64,000 nucleotides of DNA from Ornithinibacillus massiliensis (GTDB lineage Bacteria; Bacillota; Bacilli; Bacillales; Amphibacillaceae). The translations under genes and the position numbers were made by a program. The notes beneath the pieces were generated by a model that was not told the DNA's origin, made no database searches, and saw only the letters and a program-made list of their open reading frames with translations. Every line of letters starts with the position of its first letter. Within the stretch, counting starts at the first letter, position 1. The stretch covers positions 682,001 to 746,000 of the forward strand of contig NZ_JAGXBY010000001.1 in the NCBI RefSeq assembly GCF_018310345.1, written 5' to 3'. Positions 53,888-62,421 of this stretch are shown piece by piece.

Positions 53888-54712
53888 ATGTCTAGGTCTA
53901 TGATTCAAGCAGCAGTAACCATGAATCAGCTCCAACAAAAAATAGACGTTATTGGGAATAACTTGGCAAATAGTCAGACGACCGGATACAAGGCAAGACA
54001 AGCTGAATTTTCTTCCTTGTTGTATCAACAAATTAATAATTTGAATGACCCAGCGAACGCTGAAGGTAGATTAACACCGGATGGTGTACGTGTCGGATCG
54101 GGTGCAAAGCTTGGTTCCATTAATATTGATTTATCTGTTGGTTCTCTTCAAGAGACTGGTCGTGCCTTAGATATTGCATTATTACAGCCAAATCAGTTAT
54201 TCCAAGTTTCGGTAACCGAGAATAACGTAACAGAAACACGTTATACAAGAGACGGTTCATTCTATCTAAGTCCAATTGCGAATAACCAAGTCATGTTGAC
54301 AACAAAAGATGGTGATCCTGTACTAGGAACAACAGGACAAATCATTTTTGAAAACGGATTTGATGATATTCAAATTGCAGATAATGGATTAATTACCGTA
54401 AAACGAGGAATGAATACGGAAGTCGTTGGGCAATTAGAAGTAGTCGAAGCAGTTAGACCAAGACTTTTAGAGGCTACTGGCAATAACAATTTCCGATTGC
54501 CAACAGATTTAGCGGGACTTGGGTATAATCAGGCAGAAATTATTCAAGAGGTACCAGCACAGTTAAAAAGTGGTACTCTGGAAACATCGAATGTTAATAT
54601 GGGTAAGGAATTAACAGATCTAATCACGGCTCAACGTTCATATCAATTTAATGCAAGAACAATTTCCATGGGCGATCAAATGATGGGATTAGTAAGTCAA
54701 CTACGTTCGTAA
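53888..54712 (+). CDS. flhP: Flagellar hook-basal body protein FlhP
   Basis: 274 residues; AAGGAGG precedes the ATG. Starts MSRSMIQAAVTMNQLQQKID then IGNNLANSQTTGYKARQ, contains RYTRDGSFYLSP and ends with AQRSYQFNARTISMGDQMM, the conserved rod/hook C-terminal helix. Paralogue and partner of FlhO, 26 bases apart. Confidence 0.94.
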   Translation: MSRSMIQAAVTMNQLQQKIDVIGNNLANSQTTGYKARQAEFSSLLYQQINNLNDPANAEGRLTPDGVRVGSGAKLGSINIDLSVGSLQETGRALDIALLQPNQLFQVSVTENNVTETRYTRDGSFYLSPIANNQVMLTTKDGDPVLGTTGQIIFENGFDDIQIADNGLITVKRGMNTEVVGQLEVVEAVRPRLLEATGNNNFRLPTDLAGLGYNQAEIIQEVPAQLKSGTLETSNVNMGKELTDLITAQRSYQFNARTISMGDQMMGLVSQLRS

Positions 54713-54795
54713 TCCGAATAAGTATTGACGTGCATATCAAGAATAACTTATATTTAGATAAATAATGATTTGTATGGAAATAGGTGAACCAAGTT

Positions 54796-55272
54796 ATGAC
54801 CACAACGAACCAAGTGGAGAAATCGAATGAAGAAAAATCTACTAGAAGCAGGCGTTTGGAAGTAACCGCAGAAGAAAAAAGTGGTGCAAAGAAAAATGAC
54901 ACAGCGGAAAAAAAACAATCCAAACCACCGGTAAATAAAGAGGAAAGTTCTTCTAGTAAAAAAGCTTCTACTGCTAAAAAGCAACGGAGGAAGAGGTCTG
55001 CTAATGCTGAAGCGGAGTTAGACGAAACGTTACAGCAGACTAGGAAACAACAAAAGAAAAAGCGAAAAGAAGAAAAACGTAAGAATAAAAAACCAAGATT
55101 ACGTATTTTTCCAATTTGGTTACGTCTTATTGTTGTTGCAGGCCTTAGTGTAGTTGCTTTTGCCGCAGGATTAATGATTGGTTATGGCATAATAGGTGAT
55201 GGGGAACCTGGTGATGCATTAAAATGGGAAACTTGGCAGCATATAATTGATATTGTGAAAAAAGAAAACTAA
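54796..55272 (+). CDS. EpuA-like (DNA-directed RNA polymerase subunit beta-labelled) membrane protein
   Basis: 158 residues from ATG 54796. A long, very basic and Ser/Lys/Glu-rich N-terminal part (to about 100, with KKQRRKRS, KQQKKKRKEEKRKNKK) precedes one membrane helix (LIVVAGLSVVAFAAGLMIGYG) and a short conserved tail GDALKWETWQHIIDIV. That tail is the EpuA (PF11772) signature. Databases call such proteins RNA polymerase subunit beta, which I regard as misleading. Role unknown. Sits after flhP as in other Bacillaceae and ends in a strong terminator. Confidence 0.78.
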   Translation: MTTTNQVEKSNEEKSTRSRRLEVTAEEKSGAKKNDTAEKKQSKPPVNKEESSSSKKASTAKKQRRKRSANAEAELDETLQQTRKQQKKKRKEEKRKNKKPRLRIFPIWLRLIVVAGLSVVAFAAGLMIGYGIIGDGEPGDALKWETWQHIIDIVKKEN

Positions 55273-55280
55273 TGAATTGG

Positions 55281-55310
55281 ACCTGTACTACAGATAAGTA
55301 CAGGTTTTTT
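55281..55310 (+). terminator. Terminator after the EpuA-like gene
   Basis: ACCTGTACT pairs with AGTACAGGT, 7-nt loop, then T5-6. Confidence 0.95.
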
Positions 55311-55384
55311 ATATTTTTTAGAAGGAAAAATTACCCAAAATGTAGAAATAGGATACAAAACCTATTTCGAAATGAGGTGCGTGG

Positions 55385-55903
55385 ATGTTTTTTCTTCAAA
55401 TGTCAGGCTTTCCTGGTTCGGGAAAATCAACATTAGCAAGAGAGATTGCCCTCCAAACAGGTGCGGTTTTAGTAGATCATCATCTGACGAAAACGGCATT
55501 ACTAGAAGAAATACCTGATATTGATACAAAACAAGCTGGTAAAGCTTCTTATAAAATGGATTGGGCAATTATTGAGGCGAATCTTTCTATAGGAAATAGT
55601 GCCATTTTAGACAGTCCTTGTCTATATCAACCGATGATTGAAAAGGGAGAACGACTTGCGGAGCAATATAAAGCTAAATACAAATATGTGGAATGTTATC
55701 TGGATGATTTTCAAGAAATCAATCATCGTCTTAAGCAGCGAGAAAGCTTACCTAGTCAGATAAAGGAAGTCAGCTCAGAGGTTGTTTTTCAAAGCACGCT
55801 CCGCAATAGTAAAAAACCAATGAATCATCCAATTTTAGTTATTGATACGAAAAAAAGATTGGATACATATATACAAAAGGTGATGGATTATGTAAAAGCA
55901 TAA
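55385..55903 (+). CDS. P-loop kinase/ATPase of the AAA_33 (small-molecule kinase) type
   Basis: 172 residues. Walker A GFPGSGKST at 8-16 and an LDSPCLYQP segment after the second strand; lid-like HRLKQRESLPSQ. The size and motifs fit AAA_33/zeta-like or shikimate-kinase-like phosphotransferases. Substrate unknown; antibiotic or sugar phosphotransferase and tRNA-related roles are all possible. Lies between the EpuA-like gene and fabZ. Confidence 0.7.
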   Translation: MFFLQMSGFPGSGKSTLAREIALQTGAVLVDHHLTKTALLEEIPDIDTKQAGKASYKMDWAIIEANLSIGNSAILDSPCLYQPMIEKGERLAEQYKAKYKYVECYLDDFQEINHRLKQRESLPSQIKEVSSEVVFQSTLRNSKKPMNHPILVIDTKKRLDTYIQKVMDYVKA

Positions 55904-55928
55904 ATTACTAATACCTACTACTATTATC

Positions 55929-55937
55929 TGGTATAAT
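55929..55937 (+). promoter_or_regulatory. Extended -10 promoter of fabZ
   Basis: TGGTATAAT (TGN plus perfect TATAAT at 55932-55937), 32 bases before the fabZ start; the -35 region is poor, typical of extended -10 promoters. Confidence 0.5.
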
Positions 55938-55968
55938 AGAAGAAACATACAAAAAGGAGCGTTTTAAC

Positions 55969-56388
55969 TTGGATATTAATGAAATTAAAAATACGATTCC
56001 ACATCGCTATCCCTTCTTATTAGTAGATAAGGTTCTTGAAATGGAAGAAGGAAAGCGTGTAGTCGGTTTAAAAAATGTAACAGTAAATGAACCATTTTTC
56101 CAAGGACATTTTCCAGATTATCCTGTAATGCCGGGGGTATTAATTGTCGAGGCTTTAGCCCAGGCTGGTGCTATCGCTATTCTAGGGAAAGAAGAAAATC
56201 GCGGAAAGCTTGGATTTCTTGCCGGTATTGATAAATGCCGCTTTAAACGACAAGTAAAGCCAGGCGACCAGCTCAAACTAGAGGTAGAAATCGTTCGTGT
56301 GAAAGGTCCAATCGGAAAAGGTAAAGGAATCGCAACAGTTGATGGTGAATTAGCTTGTGAAGCGGAAATCACCTTTGCTATTAAATAA
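55969..56388 (+). CDS. fabZ: 3-hydroxyacyl-ACP dehydratase FabZ
   Basis: 139 residues from TTG 55969, nine bases after AAAAGGAG. Hot-dog fold; catalytic His in [12 protein letters not shown] (H13-ish) and Glu in [14 protein letters not shown]. Dehydrates beta-hydroxyacyl-ACP in type II fatty acid synthesis. Normal length. Strong terminator downstream. Confidence 0.96.
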   Translation: MDINEIKNTIPHRYPFLLVDKVLEMEEGKRVVGLKNVTVNEPFFQGHFPDYPVMPGVLIVEALAQAGAIAILGKEENRGKLGFLAGIDKCRFKRQVKPGDQLKLEVEIVRVKGPIGKGKGIATVDGELACEAEITFAIK

Positions 56389-56395
56389 AATTAAG

Positions 56396-56424
56396 AATGC
56401 TGCCTTGAAGGTAGCATTTTTTAT
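56396..56424 (+). terminator. fabZ terminator
   Basis: ATGCTGCC pairs with GGTAGCAT, 5-nt loop, then T6A. Confidence 0.94.
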
Positions 56425-56569
56425 TTTCTCCAAGGTTTCGGAACTAAAAAGATAATAAAATATTCTTTCTTCCTATAAATACATTAAATTTCCGTAAAAA
56501 AATCCGTATCAGATTTGTTATAAAGGGGTAAGCTATTTCCGAAAGTTATTACTACAAGGAGGAAATGTC

Positions 56570-56890
56570 ATGAACAAAAAATGGCTAATTAAACTAGGGG
56601 CACCTGTTTTGGCATTATCGCTTATGGCGGCATGTGGAAATAATGATACTGAAGATCCCATTGAAGATGAAGCGCCGCTAAATCAGGAAGACGATAATGG
56701 CCTTAACAATGGTTTAGAGAACGATGGTACGAATGATGGTACTGGAACAGATGGTGGTATGGGTGATGGCCAAAACGGTGGTACTGGAACTGATAATGGT
56801 ACCGGTACTGGCGATGATGGACAAATTAATAATGATGACAATTTATTAGAAGATGAGAATAACAGAAGAGACGACGAAAATAATCAATAA
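56570..56890 (+). CDS. Small low-complexity lipoprotein
   Basis: 106 residues after AAGGAGG. Lipobox LMAAC with lipidated C22. The rest is highly acidic and made of N, D, G, E and T, with repeats around NDGTGTDGG and GTGTDNGTGTG. No fold or function can be assigned; it may be a surface-exposed linker-type lipoprotein. Convergent with the yjfB-like gene across a shared terminator. Confidence 0.7.
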   Translation: MNKKWLIKLGAPVLALSLMAACGNNDTEDPIEDEAPLNQEDDNGLNNGLENDGTNDGTGTDGGMGDGQNGGTGTDNGTGTGDDGQINNDDNLLEDENNRRDDENNQ

Positions 56891-56899
56891 TGATGAAAT

Positions 56900-56933
56900 A
56901 ATCCCCTCTGCACAGTAGGCTAAGGGGATTTTT
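56900..56933. terminator. Terminator after the low-complexity lipoprotein
   Basis: AATCCCCT pairs with AGGGGATT, 15-nt loop, followed by TTTC; the convergent yjfB-like gene ends six bases away and may use it too. Confidence 0.8.
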
Positions 56934-56938
56934 CATGG

Positions 56939-57127
56939 TTATAACCGAATATCCACACTTTTACCAAGTGTTGGATGGGGAGCTTGTTGAACAGATTGAC
57001 TTAGCATCTCCGTCAATTGTGCTCCCTGCTGCTGCATGAGATCTTTAACATTGGCTATCATGGCTAGGCTAGCATCTGAACGAACTTGACTATTTGCCAT
57101 CACCACTGACATTGCTGCAATATCCAT
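56939..57127 (-). CDS. YjfB family protein (putative motility protein)
   Basis: 62 residues from ATG 57127 (GAGGAGG upstream on the minus strand). MDIAAMSVVMANSQVRSDAS and ending TLGKSVDIRL fit the YjfB family, short helical proteins whose genes are often co-regulated with flagellar genes. Role not established. A longer start at 57199 is rejected because the ribosome binding site sits at 57136-57142. Confidence 0.82.
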   Translation of the reverse strand: MDIAAMSVVMANSQVRSDASLAMIANVKDLMQQQGAQLTEMLSQSVQQAPHPTLGKSVDIRL

Positions 57128-57240
57128 CTTAAAAAACCTCCTCACCCGATACATCAATTGTAACATACTTAACTTTATATGAAACCATCGATACATCAAG
57201 GAGCGTGAAGAGCGAGGGAAGGGATTATTTGCTGTTGTAG

Positions 57241-57499
57241 GGTCGTATGAACAAGTGAACAGGTAACATTTGAGATAGAAACGGTCACAAGGTTGTATGA
57301 AAGGGGAGCATCTATCGCGGGCCTGGTCGCATGGAAGGGAGAAACGGGTGCATCAAAATAAGAAAAGGTAACAAGGTTTTCAGGAAAGGGAGCATCTAAC
57401 ATGTGCCCGGTCGCATGAAAGATAGAAACGGTCACAATTACCGTGAGAAAGGTACATCTCCAAGCACCCGAACACATAAAAAATAGAAACGATCACAAC
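57241..57499 (+). repeat. 21-bp-period repeat array B with 84-bp higher order
   Basis: Cores start at 57241, 57262, 57283, 57304, 57325, 57346, 57367, 57388, 57409, 57430 and 57451, every step 21 bp, then two slightly shifted units to 57499. Cores cycle through GGTCGCATG, GGGTGCATC, GGTAACAAG and GGGAGCATC, giving an 84-bp four-unit superstructure shared with array C. The minus-strand frame stays open only because 21 is a multiple of three. Confidence 0.88.
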
Positions 57500-57682
57500 A
57501 TAATCAGAAAATGCCCCAAAAAAGAGCGCACCTACCCCTTACCCAAGCCTATCCACAATAGTTTAAAACCTCATACAAATAAACAAGCATGCTAATCTAT
57601 TTATCTACTTTTTTTATATGTACCTATGATAAAATATAAGCATCATGTAATTTCAAATGCTTTATGCGATGAGGTGTGAATT

Positions 57683-59338
57683 ATGAATGAAAGATTTTCT
57701 GTTTCTTTAGCTAATTATTTACGAGCACGGTTTGCTTTTTTGTCAATCACGACGTGGGAAGAGGATCGACTTATTCGTGATATTAAAGAGGTATGTTATG
57801 AGCCTGAACTAATCAAAACTCCGCGGAAGGTGTATACATGGAGTGTAACCGAAGGGTTAGTGGATGACGATGGAAGAGCGAATCATAATACGAAGCAGCC
57901 ACTACCAGCTCTTGATCAAATCGAAAAAATAGATGAACCGTCTGTTTTTATTCTGAAGGATTTTCATATTTATTTAGGTGGAGAAAATAGAAATCCTGAT
58001 TTTAACATTGTCCGTCGCATCAGAGATCTTGCATCCGTCTTAGTGAATAGTCCGGTACCTAAAAATGTTATTTTTGTTGCTCCTTCATTTTCTATTCCAT
58101 TGGAACTGCAAAAGGATATTATTATCGTAGATTACGGATTACCTACATATGATGAAATTAAAAAAGTATTACATCAAATGATTGAAGCGAATAAAAATAA
58201 TTCTAGAATTCAAATTAATTTAAATAAGGAAGAAGAAGAAAAACTTATTAAGGCTGCATTAGGGTTGACGATACAAGAAGCAGAAAATGCTTTTGCTTTA
58301 TCGATGGTTTATGATGGAAGATTAGATATTAATACAGTGGAGCACGTACTTTCTGAAAAACAGCAAATCATCAAGAAGAACGGTTTGCTTGAGTATATAC
58401 CTCAAGATCCAAGTATGGAAGATATTGGTGGGTTAGAAAATATAAAACGGTGGTTAAGAAAACGGGACAATTCATGGTTAGAATCTGCGAGTGAATATGG
58501 CCTTCCTGCTCCTAAAGGCTTATTAATAACTGGAGTACCGGGATGTGGAAAAAGTTTAATTGCGAAGGCTGTCAGTTCCTTGTGGAGGCTTCCACTTTTA
58601 AAACTGGATATGGGGAAAATATTTAGTGGTATTGTGGGCAGTAGTGAGGAGAATATGCGCAAAGCGATTGAAACCGCGGAAGCAATTTCACCTTCTATTC
58701 TTTGGATTGATGAGATTGAAAAAGGATTAGGTGGAACCAATACTAGTGGGGATAGCGGTACTTCCACGCGTATTTTTGGTACGTTATTAACATGGATGCA
58801 AGAGAAAAAAGAACCTGTATTCCTAGTCGCCACTGCAAATAATATCCAAGCATTACCTCCTGAGTTACTTAGAAAGGGTCGGTTTGATGAAATCTTTTTC
58901 GTCGACCTACCTACACATAAAGAGCGAAAAGAAATCTTTAAAATTCATATTCAGAAACGGTTAACATCTGATAAAGTAAGAGGACATTTTCAACTTAGTG
59001 ATTTAACCTTTGAAAAATTAGCAGAAGCCTCAGAAGGGTTTATCGGTGCAGAAATTGAGCAAGCAGTTATTTCTGGATTATTTGAGGCATACTCGGAGAA
59101 ACGGTCACTTCAGGAAGAAGATATTTTAAAGGCAATTGAACGAACGGTTCCTTTGTCGATTACACAATCTGAACAGATCCGTTCTATTCGGGAATGGGCA
59201 AACGTCCGAGCGGTTGCGGCAACTCCTCAAGATGATCGAATAGATTATCATCAAGTTATGCACAAGGAAGAGCCAAAAGAAGCGCCGGAAGACGAAGATA
59301 TTTACCGGTCACGGGGTGGAAGGACTTTAGATTTTTAA
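57683..59338 (+). CDS. Ycf46-like AAA family ATPase
   Basis: 551 residues. N-terminal region (to about 240) begins LANYLRARFAFLSITTWEE and carries the degenerate FILKDFHIYLG motor half; C-terminal AAA core has Walker A GVPGCGKS at 284-291, Walker B SILWIDEIEK (about 338-347), sensor FLVATANN and arginine finger region LLRKGRFDEIFF. This is the Ycf46 pattern known from chloroplasts and cyanobacteria. It heads a five-gene unit with DUF1257, DUF2997, an HhH membrane protein and an activase-like radical-SAM protein, so it may remodel or load a radical or Fe-S-dependent machine. Substrate unknown. Confidence 0.85.
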   Translation: MNERFSVSLANYLRARFAFLSITTWEEDRLIRDIKEVCYEPELIKTPRKVYTWSVTEGLVDDDGRANHNTKQPLPALDQIEKIDEPSVFILKDFHIYLGGENRNPDFNIVRRIRDLASVLVNSPVPKNVIFVAPSFSIPLELQKDIIIVDYGLPTYDEIKKVLHQMIEANKNNSRIQINLNKEEEEKLIKAALGLTIQEAENAFALSMVYDGRLDINTVEHVLSEKQQIIKKNGLLEYIPQDPSMEDIGGLENIKRWLRKRDNSWLESASEYGLPAPKGLLITGVPGCGKSLIAKAVSSLWRLPLLKLDMGKIFSGIVGSSEENMRKAIETAEAISPSILWIDEIEKGLGGTNTSGDSGTSTRIFGTLLTWMQEKKEPVFLVATANNIQALPPELLRKGRFDEIFFVDLPTHKERKEIFKIHIQKRLTSDKVRGHFQLSDLTFEKLAEASEGFIGAEIEQAVISGLFEAYSEKRSLQEEDILKAIERTVPLSITQSEQIRSIREWANVRAVAATPQDDRIDYHQVMHKEEPKEAPEDEDIYRSRGGRTLDF

Positions 59339-59359
59339 GCCTGAAAGGAGTTTATATAA

Positions 59360-59821
59360 ATGAGTTTATCTGTTGTACTTGTTCCGCTTGCTCTTGCAGC
59401 AGCAAATTCTGCAGTTTCATTTGCTATAAAGGATAAAGTGGAAGAAGGAGTTCTGTACAGAATTGAGACAAACATGAAGGATGAGAGTATATTAGCAGAA
59501 GCGTTAAAAGGCTTCGGCTGCCAAGTGGAATTGAATGAACAAACATTCCATTCGACTATCGGGGAAATTCAAATGGCGTTCCAGCAACAAGAAGATGGGA
59601 CATTTAGTGGAATCTTTAATGAAAGTGTATCAACCGATGAAGCGACCGAGTTTCTACAAGATGTACAGAAGGAGTATATAAGAATCGTCCAAAAACAAAC
59701 ATATGAAAAATTAATGGCACGAGCAAAAGTAGAGGGATTAGTACTAGAACAAGAAAGTACAAATGAGGATGATTCCATTGTGTTGACTTTTCAGGTAAAG
59801 GAGTCGTTAAAGATTGAGTAA
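59360..59821 (+). CDS. DUF1257 (Ycf35-like) protein
   Basis: 153 residues after AAAGGAG. Pattern ESILAEALKGFGCQVELNEQ, then VQKEYIRIVQKQTYEKLMARAK and a C-terminal VLTFQV strand match DUF1257/Ycf35. Often encoded beside Ycf46-type ATPases. The first 25 residues are small and hydrophobic but lack a charged start, so not a clear signal peptide. Overlaps the next gene by eight bases. Function unknown. Confidence 0.78.
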   Translation: MSLSVVLVPLALAAANSAVSFAIKDKVEEGVLYRIETNMKDESILAEALKGFGCQVELNEQTFHSTIGEIQMAFQQQEDGTFSGIFNESVSTDEATEFLQDVQKEYIRIVQKQTYEKLMARAKVEGLVLEQESTNEDDSIVLTFQVKESLKIE

Positions 59822-60029
59822 AAAAATCAAATTTGAAATAACACCAACAGGTGAGATTCGAGTAAAAACACTCGGAATGAAGGGTGAAGAATGTTTAAGC
59901 TATGTTGAATTAATGGAAAGATTAGCTGATGCAACCTCGATAGATTCGGATTTTACAGAAGAGTACTATGAGACTAATATAATTCAAGAGCAACAAATTC
60001 GGCAGCATAGTAACTTGAAAGGGGAGTAG
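59814..60029 (+). CDS. DUF2997 protein
   Basis: 71 residues from TTG 59814, inside the end of the DUF1257 gene with AAAGGAG ten bases upstream, so coupled. KIKFEITPTGEIRVKTLGMKGEECL followed by a short acidic part fits DUF2997, a small partner regularly found with DUF1257. Function unknown. Confidence 0.8.
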   Translation: MSKKIKFEITPTGEIRVKTLGMKGEECLSYVELMERLADATSIDSDFTEEYYETNIIQEQQIRQHSNLKGE

Positions 60030-60035
60030 AAGGAG

Positions 60036-60794
60036 ATGGATCCAATTACCCCTTTTGGGCGGAAATGGGAATATCGACACTCCTTGTGGCTTAATTGGTT
60101 ATTTGGCCCATTTTTACTAACAGGATTTATAAGTTTTCTCTATATCGGAATTCGTACGAAGAAAAATAAGTGGATTATTGCAGGTGTTATTTACTTTATT
60201 GTAATGGCCCAATACTTTTTTTACTTTGGAAACTATGACAGTGATTCGACTTTTTTTAATTTATCAATTCTGTTGGTATGTGCGGGGTGGGTTGCTGCCT
60301 GGGTGCATGCCTTTCAAGCACGGAGAGAATACCTACGGATTATAGCACTCCAAGTCATTAATGATCCTTTACGTCATACACCGCCATATATAGTGAACAC
60401 AACCTATCCGTTTCCAGGTGCGAAAGAACCATTTGAAAACATAAAACACGTGAAAAAGCAGAAGACCTCTACTTCAGTTACGGAACAAAAAGAACCATTT
60501 GTTATTAATATTAATGGTGCTAGTATGCAAGAAATTGCGTCCCATCCTTATATCGGGAATATACTTGCAAGGCAGATAGTACAAGTTCGTGATAAGGTTG
60601 GGGAATTCAAATCATTTGCACACTTAGTCGAAGAAACGAATATGAAGCCGCATATTATCGCAAAAGCGAAGCCATATATTCAGTTTAGTGAGGAACTACA
60701 AACAACTCCAAGCAATTGGGAAGATAAAGAGAAAAAACCATCAGGCTCAACTGTGAAAAAAGAGCCTACCTCAGGAAGGATTGTCGATTACTAA
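60036..60794 (+). CDS. Membrane protein with C-terminal helix-hairpin-helix
   Basis: 252 residues. Three membrane helices at about 13-35, 42-62 and 68-92, then a cytoplasmic tail. Residues about 160-215 (ININGASMQEIASHPYIGNILARQIVQVRDKVGEF) read as a ComEA-like HhH pair, a DNA- or protein-binding fold. Could anchor the cassette's complex at the membrane. Overlaps the next gene by one base. Confidence 0.75.
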   Translation: MDPITPFGRKWEYRHSLWLNWLFGPFLLTGFISFLYIGIRTKKNKWIIAGVIYFIVMAQYFFYFGNYDSDSTFFNLSILLVCAGWVAAWVHAFQARREYLRIIALQVINDPLRHTPPYIVNTTYPFPGAKEPFENIKHVKKQKTSTSVTEQKEPFVININGASMQEIASHPYIGNILARQIVQVRDKVGEFKSFAHLVEETNMKPHIIAKAKPYIQFSEELQTTPSNWEDKEKKPSGSTVKKEPTSGRIVDY

Positions 60795-61396
60795 TGGAAG
60801 TTAATTTACATCGTTATTTACCATTTACTACTTCCGAAGGCCCTGGAAAAAGGGCGTGTGTATGGGTACAAGGCTGCCCCATCCATTGTAAAGGCTGTGG
60901 TGTTCCATGGACTTGGAATCCGAGAAAGGGAACACCTACATCTATAGAATTTCTATGGGAAGAGATTTTGAAAAGTAAGCAGGAGCATGATATTGAAGGA
61001 ATCACCTTTTTAGGTGGTGAACCGTTTGAACAAGCTGAGGCCTTAGCTATTTTAGCAAAAAGAGCACAGGAGATTGGTCTTACTGTCATGACCTTTAGTG
61101 GCTACTATAAAGAGCAGCTAGCTGAATTAAATAAGCCAGGTTGGGAAGCGCTATTGGCTGCAACGGACCTGTTTATAGACGGCCCTTATGAGATGGATAA
61201 GCCAGATAAGGAACGACCTTGGATCGGGTCCACCAATCAACGGATGCATTTTTTAACAGATCGCTATCAATCTATTAAAGAAGATATTAATGCAATACCA
61301 AACCGATTAGAAGTTTATATAAATAGTGACGGCACAATCGAGGCTAATGGTATGGTCCCATCAGATACTTGGAAACGCATATTAAAAGATTTGTAA
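60794..61396 (+). CDS. Radical-SAM 4Fe-4S single-cluster protein (activase-like)
   Basis: 200 residues. The cluster motif is C28-x3-C32-x2-C35 in GCPIHCKGC, the radical-SAM arrangement, near the N-terminus; GGEPFEQAEAL is the SAM-contacting motif. Size and layout resemble NrdG/pyruvate-formate-lyase activases, but no glycyl-radical partner is in the window. As last gene of the Ycf46/DUF1257/DUF2997 unit it may activate or modify a product of that unit. Also compatible with QueE-like chemistry, less likely. Confidence 0.82.
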   Translation: MEVNLHRYLPFTTSEGPGKRACVWVQGCPIHCKGCGVPWTWNPRKGTPTSIEFLWEEILKSKQEHDIEGITFLGGEPFEQAEALAILAKRAQEIGLTVMTFSGYYKEQLAELNKPGWEALLAATDLFIDGPYEMDKPDKERPWIGSTNQRMHFLTDRYQSIKEDINAIPNRLEVYINSDGTIEANGMVPSDTWKRILKDL

Positions 61397-61460
61397 CGTG
61401 GATATATAATCTTCTTATTCCAGGAGAAATCATAAAAAAATACACCTGTAAGCGATATAT

Positions 61461-61512
61461 AAATGCTCTCCATAAGTATACAGATTATCTGTTTATCTTA
61501 AGGAGAGCATTT
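61461..61512. repeat. 11-bp inverted repeat after the cassette
   Basis: AAATGCTCTCC (61461-61471) and GGAGAGCATTT (61502-61512) are perfectly complementary around a 30-nt loop that itself can pair (ACAGAT/ATCTGT). No U-tract on either side. It may end the cassette transcript or be an element boundary just before array C. Confidence 0.5.
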
Positions 61513-61553
61513 GCCGTGGGATAGGGCACGTGGAGAAAGTATCCGGCGCGCCT

Positions 61554-61791
61554 GATCCCATGAAAGAGACAAACGGGCGCATCTAAATCAGAAAAGGTCA
61601 CAAGGTTCCCGTGAAAGGTAGCATCTACCGCGCACCCGGTCCCATGAAAAAGACAAACGGGCGCATCAAACCCGGAAAAGGACAAAAGGTTCCCAGGAAA
61701 GGTAGCATCTACCGCGTGCCCGATCACATGAAAAAGAAAAACGGACACATCAACCCAAAAAAAGTCCCAAGCCCCCAGCAAAAGGAGCATC
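61554..61791 (+). repeat. 21-bp-period repeat array C with 84-bp higher order
   Basis: Cores start at 61554, 61575, 61596, 61617, 61638, 61659, 61680, 61701, 61722 and 61743, all 21 bp apart, then 61763 and 61783. They cycle GGTCCCATG, GGGCGCATC, GGTCACAAG, GGTAGCATC, the same four-unit 84-bp order and orientation as array B, on the other side of the Ycf46 cassette. No gene assigned. Confidence 0.9.
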
Positions 61792-61832
61792 TCCCCCAAT
61801 CCCATGTATATCTAACAACAAACCAAATAAGC

Positions 61833-62285
61833 TTACAGTTGTGTTCTTCTTCTTTTTCCAGATGTTTTCCACATAATTTGATTCAATACCTCTGAGAACA
61901 TAAGTCCCATGGCTATGCCACCTGCAAGTAGCATGACCTTTGTTGAATATTGAAATGCATTATAGTAATCGTTCTGGACAAAGCTTCGCATGGCGTTATA
62001 TGCCATTCCACCCGGAACGAGTGGAATAATGCCAGAAACGTTAAATATAATAATTGGTGTTTTGTACATTTTGGCAAACATTCGGCTAATGACAGCGACT
62101 AGCATGGCACCTAGAATTGTTGCTGCTACTGGGTCCATTCCATAGTCAACTAATACATAATAGACGATCCATCCGGCCATTCCATTAAGTCCACATTGTA
62201 TTAATACTTTCTTTGGTGCATTAAATAAAATGCCAAATCCTAGCGATGCTACAAAGCTTGTCGCTAGCTGGGCAAGAATTCCCAT
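61833..62285 (-). CDS. Threonine/serine exporter subunit, small half (ThrE C-terminal/DUF3815 type)
   Basis: 150 residues from ATG 62285, GGAGG seven to eight bases upstream. Four to five membrane helices; FNVSGIIPLVPGGMAYNAMRSFV is the ThrE_2 signature. Together with the next gene it makes a split ThrE-type exporter for threonine and serine. Gene order (big half first, then this one) is as in other Bacillales. Confidence 0.88.
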   Translation of the reverse strand: MGILAQLATSFVASLGFGILFNAPKKVLIQCGLNGMAGWIVYYVLVDYGMDPVAATILGAMLVAVISRMFAKMYKTPIIIFNVSGIIPLVPGGMAYNAMRSFVQNDYYNAFQYSTKVMLLAGGIAMGLMFSEVLNQIMWKTSGKRRRTQL

Positions 62286-62421
62286 ATCATAACCTCCGAT
62301 ACCCATTGAGACATGAATTCTATTCTAAACCAAACCCCACTGAAACTGCAATCGTCTATCTAAAATAGGTTTAAACACTGACTAGAGAATTGGTCCTCTC
62401 ATAAGGACACCCCCCCAGATG

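Noticed and set aside
57196..57477. Minus-strand reading frame across array B resembling the array C frame
   Set aside because: The similarity is explained by shared repeat DNA rather than by selection on protein; no start signals.
61485..61805. Minus-strand reading frame of 106 codons with a 28-residue repeat across array C
   Set aside because: It is open because the 21-bp period is a multiple of three; no ribosome binding site, no recognised fold, and sister arrays run on the opposite strand.
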